A stretch of DNA of 33,527 nt from positions 1-33,527 of the forward strand of contig CAZJXD010000050.1 in the NCBI GenBank assembly GCA_964549945.1, written 5' to 3'. Under the pieces are notes generated by a model. That model made no database searches. It saw only the letters and a list, made by a program, of their open reading frames with translations, and was not told the DNA's origin. This DNA comes from B25-G16 sp964549945. GTDB taxonomy: Bacteria > Desulfobacterota > DSM-4660 > Desulfatiglandales > B25-G16. This document shows positions 8,467 to 15,937 of this stretch, in pieces. Within the stretch, counting starts at the first letter, position 1, and the number at the start of each line of letters is the position of its first letter. Both the position numbers and the translations under genes were made by a program.

Positions 8467-9687
8467 ATGATCTTCGCTCTTGGCTACCCGCTCGTGTTCC
8501 ATTGGGTTTCCTTTGGGGTTTTGTTGGCTCTGGTGCTTTCCTCCGCCGTTCGGCACTCCGTCCCTCTCCTGGTCCTTTCCCTCTCTCTCCTGCTCTTGGG
8601 AGCGATCTCGTGGACCTGGAGCCGTCGATCCATGAAAAATGTCTCCTTCCAGACCGAATTGAGCCGAACAAGGGCCTTCCCTGATGAGTCCATAGAGCTT
8701 TCCCTCGAACTCATAAACGAGAAGTGGCTCCCCCTTCCCTGGGTGGAAATCGAACAGAGCGTTCCCTATCGGCTGGCCACCGGCAGCCTGAGACCTCCCA
8801 GCCGTTACAGCAAAAAGCGGTTTCGCTGGACCGCGTCCATTTCCGGTGGGCAGCGCTTGAAGTGGCGCCACCATCTGACGTGCAGGGCCCGAGGTGAGTA
8901 CAGGCTTGGACCGGTGAGGGTCCGTTCAGGGGACATGTTCGGGCTCTTTCCAAGGGAGATGATCATCCCCCAACCGGAGTCTATCCTGGTCTATCCCAGG
9001 ATTGTACCTGCCGACATGCTGAATCCGGCCTTGAGGGAGGTTCTGGGGGAGGTCGAGACAGCCAGAAAACTCTACGAGGATTTGAACCGCTCAACAGGTC
9101 CACGCGACTACCGTCACCACGATCCCTTCAAGCGTATCCACTGGAAGGCAACGGCCCGGCAGGGCCGCCTTCAGGTAAGGCAGTTTGAATCCAGCACCGG
9201 CCTCAGTCTTCTTCTTGTGCTGGATGCCCAGGGCTTTTGCGAGCAGGGGCGGGAAGACGAGCAGGCCTTTGAACTGGCGGTAAGCCTCACGGCCTCAATG
9301 GCCTATGAGCTCTGTGGTGCACGATGCGCCGTGGGACTCATGGCCAATGCCTCGCCTGAAATACGGATACCAGTATCCTCTTACGGGGATCAGCTCCTCT
9401 CCTTTCTGGAAGCGCTCGCAAGGGTCCAACCAGGATCAAGCTTACCCCTCCATGATCTTCTTGAGAGGGAAAGGCCAAATTTTCATCTCGGCACCACATT
9501 GGCCATCATCACCTATGTGCTGTCTCCTTCAGTGGCTGCCATCATGGGGGACCTAAGGAGAAGAGGGCATTCATTGTTTCTCGTGACCCTCGGAAATGTG
9601 CAATCCGGGGACGATCTCGATGGGATTCCAGCATTTCGGGCTCCTTACCCCAACAGCCGTTCTGCCCGTGCGGAGGAGGCCCCATGA
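8467..9687 (+). CDS. DUF58-domain protein
   Basis: About 406 residues. Two N-terminal membrane helices (roughly 2-45) are followed by a beta-rich stretch and then the DUF58 signature around TGPRDYRHHDPFKRIHWKA with LQVRQFE after it. The C-terminal part resembles a von Willebrand-A-like fold (LLLVLDAQG, then the LAIITYVLS strand). These proteins are usual partners of MoxR ATPases and are thought to be membrane-tethered. ATG 8467 is preferred because a membrane helix begins there. A TTG at 8401 would add 22 residues but overlaps the MoxR end by 44 bp and encodes an unconserved-looking polar peptide. The stop codon overlaps the next start in ATGA, indicating translational coupling. Confidence 0.88.
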   Translation: MIFALGYPLVFHWVSFGVLLALVLSSAVRHSVPLLVLSLSLLLLGAISWTWSRRSMKNVSFQTELSRTRAFPDESIELSLELINEKWLPLPWVEIEQSVPYRLATGSLRPPSRYSKKRFRWTASISGGQRLKWRHHLTCRARGEYRLGPVRVRSGDMFGLFPREMIIPQPESILVYPRIVPADMLNPALREVLGEVETARKLYEDLNRSTGPRDYRHHDPFKRIHWKATARQGRLQVRQFESSTGLSLLLVLDAQGFCEQGREDEQAFELAVSLTASMAYELCGARCAVGLMANASPEIRIPVSSYGDQLLSFLEALARVQPGSSLPLHDLLERERPNFHLGTTLAIITYVLSPSVAAIMGDLRRRGHSLFLVTLGNVQSGDDLDGIPAFRAPYPNSRSARAEEAP

Positions 9688-11036
9688 ATAGACAAGGATC
9701 GTGGCCTCTTTCAGTGCACTTGACCGCCCTCGGCATGGAGGTCTGTTGTATTTATCCGGGATTAGCCCTGATGAGGGAGCACCTCGGATGGGGTCTTGCC
9801 CCCTTTCTCTTGATCCTTTTTTGCTATCCCTCTGTTTTTCTCCTCAACCTCACCCTCACGGGACGGGCTCAAACGGCCAACAGGGGCAGGATCCTCACTG
9901 CTCTCGGGATGGCCTTTGCCCTGGGCGCAGCCGCGTTTTCATTCCTGGATATTCCTTTTATTGAGGATCTCAGGTCTATGCAGGGGAATCTTCTCGGTGT
10001 GGCCTTTCAGATCGTTCTTTGTGCCCTCTTATGGTGGCTGGGGGTCAGTGTCATACCGCACAAGACAGGTCACCGCCACATCCACGTTCGGTTCCAGATC
10101 GCCGCCCTGGTCCTTATGGCCTCCGTCGTACTCGGGACCAAGATGCTCTTTCCGGTGATACTCTTTTCCATCTTTGCCGTCGCAGCCCTCACCCTGGCCC
10201 GCTGGGATGGTTCGGCTTTCCCGAGCACGGCGGTGCTCCAGCCCATGAGGCCGCGCTCCTTGGTGCTGGGAGTCTTATCGATCCTTGTACCCGGAACGAT
10301 CTTGCTGCTTTTTCTTTCCCCTGATCTTGCCCGCGCCATACTACGCACCTTGACGGGTTTAGGGTCCCTCCTTGTACGCTGGCTTGATCAGGTCGCTACT
10401 CCAGCGCCCGCCGGGAAACCGTTGGATATCCATTTCCTTTCCGGCTGTACCATGAGGGCCTCTAAGGAAGCATCCCCCTTTCATGAGATTCAGCCCCTTC
10501 CCGATGGCGCGGGGATAGGAGACGACCAGGGTCTTTTATGGTTTGTTGTTGCAGGACTCATGCTGGCCGCCGCCTTGCTCTTCCTCAAGATCACCATATC
10601 CAGGGTGAAACGCCGGCCCGAACCGGTTCAGGGAATTGCCTTTGAAACAGCCTCGATCCGAACCAGCCTGTTCAAGGCACTGACGGCCTTGTTGGGGAAT
10701 ATCGGTAGGATGCTAGGACGTCTCTTTCGCCTCCTCGGCAGCTTGAGATCAGCCCTTTCCATTCGGCCTAAACCGAATGACAGGCCGCTGTCCACGCCAA
10801 GGGGTCTTTACAGGGCACTGCTCCAATGGACCGCACAGCATTACACAGCCAGGTCTCTTTCCCAAACCCCGCTCGAGTACCTGAAGATCGTATGCGGGAG
10901 ATTTCCACAAAAGGAGCGAGAACTTTCCCTGATTACAGAAGTATATATTCAGGCGCGATATGGACGACTTCCCCCAAGCAGGGAGGAATTCGAGGAAGCC
11001 CTGATGGCCTGGACCAGGGTGCAAACAGGTGCATGA
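9684..11036 (+). CDS. Multi-pass membrane protein with DUF4129-like C-terminus
   Basis: A 450-residue inner-membrane protein. Five or six hydrophobic segments lie in residues 10-220 and one more near 290-310; a soluble C-terminal domain of about 130 residues contains YRALLQWTAQH and QTPLEYL. The latter resembles the DUF4129 tail of TgpA-type transglutaminases, which normally follow moxR and DUF58 genes. The extracytoplasmic transglutaminase core with its Cys-His-Asp triad is missing: between the membrane segments there is only a short loop of about 60 residues. It starts in an ATGA overlap with the DUF58 gene and ends the operon. The membrane location is firm; the DUF4129 match is by eye. Confidence 0.75.
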   Translation: MNRQGSWPLSVHLTALGMEVCCIYPGLALMREHLGWGLAPFLLILFCYPSVFLLNLTLTGRAQTANRGRILTALGMAFALGAAAFSFLDIPFIEDLRSMQGNLLGVAFQIVLCALLWWLGVSVIPHKTGHRHIHVRFQIAALVLMASVVLGTKMLFPVILFSIFAVAALTLARWDGSAFPSTAVLQPMRPRSLVLGVLSILVPGTILLLFLSPDLARAILRTLTGLGSLLVRWLDQVATPAPAGKPLDIHFLSGCTMRASKEASPFHEIQPLPDGAGIGDDQGLLWFVVAGLMLAAALLFLKITISRVKRRPEPVQGIAFETASIRTSLFKALTALLGNIGRMLGRLFRLLGSLRSALSIRPKPNDRPLSTPRGLYRALLQWTAQHYTARSLSQTPLEYLKIVCGRFPQKERELSLITEVYIQARYGRLPPSREEFEEALMAWTRVQTGA

Positions 11037-11112
11037 ATGAACGTCAGAGAAGCCATTGCGCTCCGCTTTGTACCTTGGATATTCCATCATGATCTTGCTC
11101 CTAACTCCATTG

Positions 11113-13821
11113 TTATCTCACCATGATTCTAGCGTCCACCACCCAGTAGCCTTCTCCTTGGGGCATCACTTTTACCGGATTTAAGTCCAGCTCGGCAATC
11201 TGCTGGACATCCTCGATCAGCGCGGAGAGCCTGAGCAGCAGATCCGCAAGAGATTCGGTATCTGCGGGGGGCGAACCCCTGTATCCCTCAAATAGCCTTG
11301 CCATCTTGATAGAGCCCACCAGCTTTTTCGCATCTGAGTCGGTGAGGGGGTGGAGCCTCACCGCAATATCCTTCATCAACTCGGCATAGATTCCCCCGAG
11401 ACCGAACATGATGAGGGGCCCGAAGGAGGGATCCTGCGTCACCCCCACAATTGCCTCCACCCCTCCATCGACCATGCGTTGAATAGAAACCCCCTCCATC
11501 TCATCCCGGCGACCCATGCCAGTGAGCCTGGTTTCAATATCGCGGAAGGCGCTTTTCACCTCAGCTTCTGACTTGATGCCAAGCTTCACTCCGCCTACAT
11601 CGGTCTTGTGCACGATGGTGGAGGAGGCCAGCTTGAGCGCTACCGGAAACCTCAGTTTAGAGGCTAGGGTAGCTGCCTCGTCCGCCGTCCTCGCTATTAG
11701 TGTCTGGGTAAATCGGATGCCATAGCACCTGAGGAGCTCTGATATCTCCGTGGCTGAAAGCCAGAGCGGCCGCTGGGGGGTTCTAGTCATCACCCCCTCA
11801 ATTATCCTTCGCCCCTTCTCTCGCCTAATGCCACGAATCTTGGGGATAGATCCCTTAGGCTCCCTGAGCCATTCCCCGTACTCGGCCGCCCTCGCCAGGG
11901 CAACGACGGCCGCTTCAGGAAAAGGGTAGGAAGGTACGAATTTTTCTTGAAAACTTAGATTTGCCTTGAACCCACGCTTCCCCATAAAGCAGGCCAGGAG
12001 AGGTTTGCGGTGCCGCAGAAAGATAGGGGCTACGTGCCGTACGGCATCTTCCATAGCCTTCAGTGAAACCACTAAAGGGGGGACAAATATCATAATAAGG
12101 GCATCATTATCCTTGTCCTGGGCAAGGAGCCTCAATGCATTCTCAAACTCCTCCTCAGTTGCGCCACCGGTTAAATCGAGGGGATTATTTAAGCCAATAT
12201 CGCGTTTGGCAACAGCCCTTAGCTTTGTGATAGTCTCTTGCGAGAATTCCGGCAAGATTAGCCCATGGTGTTCGCAGGCATCGGCTGCGAGTATCCCCGG
12301 GCCACCACCATTGGTGACTATCACCACCCTTCTCCCTTGTGGTACTGGCTGGTTGGAGAGGAGGGTAGCCACATCGAAGAGCTCCTCCAGGGTGCTTACC
12401 CTTATTATGCCGGCCTGATGAAACAGCGCATCTGAGGCTACCTCAGGGGTCGCCATCGCACCTGTGTGGGACGAGGCAGCGCGCGATCCAGCGGGCGTAG
12501 TACCGCTCTTGACCGCTATTACCGGCTTTGCTGCCGAGACCCTCCTGGCAATGCGGGCGAACTTACGGGGGTTGCCGAAGGACTCCAGATAAAGCAGGAT
12601 CACCCTTGTCCTAGGATCAACCTCCCAGTACTGGAGCATATCATTGGCGGAGATATCGGCCCGATTTCCCACGCTCAGGAAGGTTGAGATGCCCATATTG
12701 AGGCTCTTGGCATAGTCAAGGATGGCTAACCCTAGACCGCCGCTCTGGGAGAGAAAGGCGATGTTGCCCTCCGGGGGATACACCGGCGAGAAGCTCGCAT
12801 TGAGATTCACAGAGGTATCGGTATTGATCACTCCCAAGCAGTTTGGGCCCACGAGCCTCATCCCGTGCCCCAAGGCAATCTCCCTGAGCTCTCGTTCCCG
12901 TTGTGCCCCTTCAGGTCCTCGTTCTCTAAACCCATCGGATATTACCACGAGCGCGCGTACTGCCTTGCGCCCGCACTCATCTGCTACCTTGGCCACGATC
13001 GAAGCGGGCACGACAATCACCGCCAGATCAATGGGGCCTGATATATCGAGAACCGATGGGTATGTCTTTACCGACATCACTGAATCGGCGCTGGGGTTAA
13101 CCGGGTAGACAACGCCCGAGAATCCATTCTCCATGATGCACTTGAACAGCAGTTGCCCAATAGAGCCTGCCCTTCTGGAGGCGCCGACTACCGCGATCGA
13201 TTCTGGGTGCAATAGGGCACGGAGGGAGGCCACCGTTGAGATCCGCTCCCTCTCCTCCTCCCTCTTGAGCACCCTCTTGGTTTTGGCAATGGGAAAGGTC
13301 ACGTGATACACGCCTTCCTGGTATTCGCTCGTAATATGGAAACCGTAGTCCTTCAACACGGCCATCATCTCCTTGTTCTCGGCGAGCACATACGCCTCAA
13401 AGGCAGTAATGTCGTGCTCCCGAGCCACATTGGCGAGCAGCTCCATGAGCTTAGTCCCGATGCCCTTTCCCTGGTAGGCATCCTCGATGACCAAGGCCAC
13501 CTCTGCAGAGCGCTTATCAGGCAGACGGTAGTAGCGCCCAATAGCTACAATATCCTTTCGTTGGCCCTCTATTACCTCGGCCGCAAAGGCGAAGATGTTG
13601 GTATAGTCCAGGGTGCAGAATCGTATGGCATCCTCAGGGCCCAACTTGGGCACGGAGTGGAAGCGTAGGTATTTTGTCCGACGGCTGAGCCTGGAGACAA
13701 AGGCGAGCCACAACTCAGTGTCGTCCATTCTGATCGGCCTCAGCATCATTCTCATGCCGTCCTTCAGGAGAACCTCGGTCTCATGCTGTGATGGGTAATC
13801 CTTGCTACCTTCTCCTACCAT
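11113..13821 (-). CDS. GNAT acetyltransferase fused to ADP-forming acyl-CoA synthetase
   Basis: A 902-residue fusion. Residues 20-190 are a GNAT domain with the acetyl-CoA-binding loop QGKGIG (117-122). Then come a CoA-binding Rossmann domain (about 205-335, AVVGASRR), succinyl-CoA-ligase-like flavodoxin domains (about 345-640) with His452 in SHTG, and a C-terminal ATP-grasp domain (about 685-900) with His738 in VHKTDVGGV. The two histidines match those that carry phosphate in active ADP-forming acetyl-CoA synthetases. The enzyme could make ATP from acyl-CoA, or act as a protein lysine acetyltransferase like Pat. GNAT is N-terminal here, the reverse of enteric Pat. Single gene on the minus strand, with an aaggggt ribosome-binding site. 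Confidence 0.93.
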   Translation of the reverse strand: MVGEGSKDYPSQHETEVLLKDGMRMMLRPIRMDDTELWLAFVSRLSRRTKYLRFHSVPKLGPEDAIRFCTLDYTNIFAFAAEVIEGQRKDIVAIGRYYRLPDKRSAEVALVIEDAYQGKGIGTKLMELLANVAREHDITAFEAYVLAENKEMMAVLKDYGFHITSEYQEGVYHVTFPIAKTKRVLKREEERERISTVASLRALLHPESIAVVGASRRAGSIGQLLFKCIMENGFSGVVYPVNPSADSVMSVKTYPSVLDISGPIDLAVIVVPASIVAKVADECGRKAVRALVVISDGFRERGPEGAQRERELREIALGHGMRLVGPNCLGVINTDTSVNLNASFSPVYPPEGNIAFLSQSGGLGLAILDYAKSLNMGISTFLSVGNRADISANDMLQYWEVDPRTRVILLYLESFGNPRKFARIARRVSAAKPVIAVKSGTTPAGSRAASSHTGAMATPEVASDALFHQAGIIRVSTLEELFDVATLLSNQPVPQGRRVVIVTNGGGPGILAADACEHHGLILPEFSQETITKLRAVAKRDIGLNNPLDLTGGATEEEFENALRLLAQDKDNDALIMIFVPPLVVSLKAMEDAVRHVAPIFLRHRKPLLACFMGKRGFKANLSFQEKFVPSYPFPEAAVVALARAAEYGEWLREPKGSIPKIRGIRREKGRRIIEGVMTRTPQRPLWLSATEISELLRCYGIRFTQTLIARTADEAATLASKLRFPVALKLASSTIVHKTDVGGVKLGIKSEAEVKSAFRDIETRLTGMGRRDEMEGVSIQRMVDGGVEAIVGVTQDPSFGPLIMFGLGGIYAELMKDIAVRLHPLTDSDAKKLVGSIKMARLFEGYRGSPPADTESLADLLLRLSALIEDVQQIAELDLNPVKVMPQGEGYWVVDARIMVR

Positions 13822-13977
13822 GTCTATACCCCTTCTTATAATTACCTACTATATCGGGTTAAAAAAGGGAATTCCTAAGTTATCGATTTTAATAGTTACT
13901 CGTTGATGGAAAGTCCCCAAGCAGTATAAAAGCCAAGAGAGAAGTGCAAAATCCATCATTAATGTCTGCGCAACGAA

Positions 13978-14037
13978 ATGTCCGAGGATGAACTCAAACC
14001 CAACGGCAAGCCCAAGGACGACATCCTGGAGCTATAA
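13978..14037 (+). other. Nineteen-codon open frame in the intergenic spacer
   Basis: ATG 13978 to TAA 14037 encodes 19 residues rich in Asp, Glu, Lys and Pro (begins MSEDELKP). Composition and GC-rich codons look gene-like compared with the AT-rich flanks. There is no ribosome-binding site, and an in-frame stop lies just upstream. It may be a remnant of a lost gene or chance. The rest of the 276-bp spacer shows nothing else I can name. Confidence 0.15.
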
Positions 14038-14097
14038 GAAGAGATTCCAGGTAGTACACATAAAGGTAAATGAAAGGCTTTAGGGATCAGCGTTCAT

Positions 14098-14982
14098 TTA
14101 GTTCGGTTTGCCATCGTGCCATAGCGCCCAGAAGCTCTCTGCCGGTGCGTTAAAGTAGTCCCGGATGGGCCGGCACTTGGTCTTGAAAAGGAAGAACACA
14201 GGGCATGAGAGCCTCTTGGGATAAATGGACTCGAGGTTCGCCATTCCCTTGGAAATGATGAGGTCAGCCTCGTTAACGAGGCCGAGAAATTCCTCAGAGA
14301 CTCGATCCCACTCGATGCCCACACCGTCCGTGCCGGTGTCAACCACCTCGCCGAACTTGGCCCCCAATTGAGATCCCTCTAGCTCAGCCCGAGTCAGGTC
14401 ATTCAGGGAAGGCCCGCCCTTTACCACCAGAATCGTCCTCCCAGCCCTTTCCCGTATATACGTGTACAGCGGGTAGTCGAAATAGATCTCCCCGGCGTTA
14501 TCCGCGAGGTACATGACCAACCTTGGACCCCTCAGAAGGAAGTTCTCGAGCTCCGCGATATCATCGTGATAAAAGGAGATCCCTTTCCGGGCCTGATCGG
14601 GTATATCTGAAAGCGCCTGCTCCGCATCCTTGAAAAAATCCAGGCTGTTTCCCATAACAGCGAGGCTCACTAGGTACCTGAGGTCATCCTTCATATAGTT
14701 CTCCAGCATGGAAAAAATCCTCTCTGCCCCTGCCATTTCACCAGCCTTAAACCGGGCAAAGGGATCCGAAACGCCTGAGAGGTAACGTATCTTCCTGAGG
14801 ATTTGGTTCGCAGCCTCCGGGGAAGTTAGGTTCAAATCACGGGCATGACCGATTATCTCACGGGCCGCCGACCCGGCCCGTGCTGGAAGGTCGGGGTCAT
14901 TAGCGGCGGCGAGATCCGTCACCTGTTGCGCCATACCCATGAGACAGTCAGCGCATTGAGGAAACGCTTGAAGGAGTTCCAC
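14098..14982 (-). CDS. DUF89 damage-control phosphatase family protein
   Basis: A 294-residue protein of the DUF89/ARMT1-like family. It has an N-terminal CxxC (Cys10, Cys13) typical of the prokaryotic subgroup, GNSLDF (111-116), the metal-binding DNAGE motif at 161-165, KGGPSLND near 188-195 and ISKGMANLE near 243-251. These enzymes are metal-dependent phosphatases proposed to remove damaged or excess phosphometabolites. The frame starts at GTG 14982, with gagg about 8 nt upstream. It lies 51 bp after lipB on the same strand, so they may be co-transcribed. The fold and metal site are well supported; the physiological substrate is unknown. Confidence 0.9.
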   Translation of the reverse strand: MELLQAFPQCADCLMGMAQQVTDLAAANDPDLPARAGSAAREIIGHARDLNLTSPEAANQILRKIRYLSGVSDPFARFKAGEMAGAERIFSMLENYMKDDLRYLVSLAVMGNSLDFFKDAEQALSDIPDQARKGISFYHDDIAELENFLLRGPRLVMYLADNAGEIYFDYPLYTYIRERAGRTILVVKGGPSLNDLTRAELEGSQLGAKFGEVVDTGTDGVGIEWDRVSEEFLGLVNEADLIISKGMANLESIYPKRLSCPVFFLFKTKCRPIRDYFNAPAESFWALWHDGKPN

Positions 14983-15033
14983 GATTCAACCTCATACCAA
15001 CTTTCTTCTATCTTTTGCTCGACACTTGAAATC

Positions 15034-15711
15034 CTAGACGGCTAAACTTCTCACTTCCTCCGCCGGCCTCGCCTTCATAGTTATGTCAAAGACCTCTGAA
15101 AAGTGGGCGAGCAAGCGATCTGTAACCTCATCCATGGGTACCTCTTGGCCAAGGAGCCGGGAAATGGAGGTGGCTCTTCTGTCTGGAAAGCCACAGGGAT
15201 TAATATAGGAGAAGTGCTCAAGGTTGGGGTTCACGTTGAGGGCAAACCCATGCATGGATACCCACTTTTGCACGCTGAGGCCAATGGCAGCGATCTCCTC
15301 GTTCTCCACCCAGACCCCGGCATGGCTCTCATCTCGCGAGGCATCGATTGAGAAGTCCTTCAGTGTTCGTATGAGGATCTCCTCAAGGTCATGCACATAG
15401 CGGTGAACATCTTTCCCTCTGTGTGACAAGTCCATAATCGGATAGCCCACTAGCTGGCCTGGGCCGTGAAAGGTGACATCTCCTCCCCTTTCGATAAAGA
15501 AGAGGGCTATTCCCTCATCGGCGAGCTTCTCCTTGGACACAAGGACGTTCTCCATGCTTCCCGACCTCCCTATGGTGAGGGTGGGAGGGTGTTCCAGGAG
15601 CAGCAGAACATCTGGTATCTCCTCATTCACCCTTTTTCGATGGAGCGTTCCCTGAAGCTTATGGGCCCTACCGTATTCAACCAACTCGAGTTGATGTACC
15701 AAACAGATCAT
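15034..15711 (-). CDS. lipB: LipB octanoyltransferase with altered catalytic residue
   Basis: A 225-residue protein of normal LipB length. It transfers octanoyl from acyl carrier protein to lipoyl domains in the first step of lipoate synthesis. Family motifs are clear: RGGDVTFHGPGQLVGYP (75-91), GVWV (132-135), HGFALNV (154-160) and NPCG with the catalytic cysteine Cys173. The lysine that completes the Cys/Lys dyad in characterised LipB lies 34 residues before this cysteine; here that position is Glu139 (codon GAG, in ENEEIAAIG). lipA is not in the window. The ribosome-binding site before ATG 15711 is weak. Family identity is certain; catalytic competence is in doubt. Confidence 0.93.
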   Translation of the reverse strand: MICLVHQLELVEYGRAHKLQGTLHRKRVNEEIPDVLLLLEHPPTLTIGRSGSMENVLVSKEKLADEGIALFFIERGGDVTFHGPGQLVGYPIMDLSHRGKDVHRYVHDLEEILIRTLKDFSIDASRDESHAGVWVENEEIAAIGLSVQKWVSMHGFALNVNPNLEHFSYINPCGFPDRRATSISRLLGQEVPMDEVTDRLLAHFSEVFDITMKARPAEEVRSLAV

Positions 15712-15902
15712 AAGAGTTCATTCTCTTTTATTATCTGAGAGGCTCTTTGCTTTTCGCAGATTTTTTTATGGAAGGTAAATAGGCTTTCCCAGAGCATCCC
15801 GCGCCGCCTCTGCGAGGGTTTCGCTCGGGGTAGGACGGGAAAAGGGGCATTCCCCGAATCCCAGAGCATGGTCTCAAGCGCTGGCACGGGTTTTTCATTC
15901 AA
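15708..15902 (-). other. Doubtful 64-codon frame overlapping the lipB start
   Basis: A frame opening at TTG 15902 ends in TTATGA, so its stop overlaps the lipB ATG. That pattern usually means translational coupling. Against it, there is no ribosome-binding site, the composition is Arg/Pro-rich and low in hydrophobic core, and the DNA contains an 11-bp direct repeat (TCCCAGAGCAT on the plus strand at 15787-15797 and 15859-15869, 72 bp apart). I read it as repeat-derived spacer rather than a gene, but cannot exclude a leader peptide. Confidence 0.2.
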
Positions 15903-15937
15903 GCTATAGGAAAAGGGTAAGTCAGGGCCTCTTCAAA

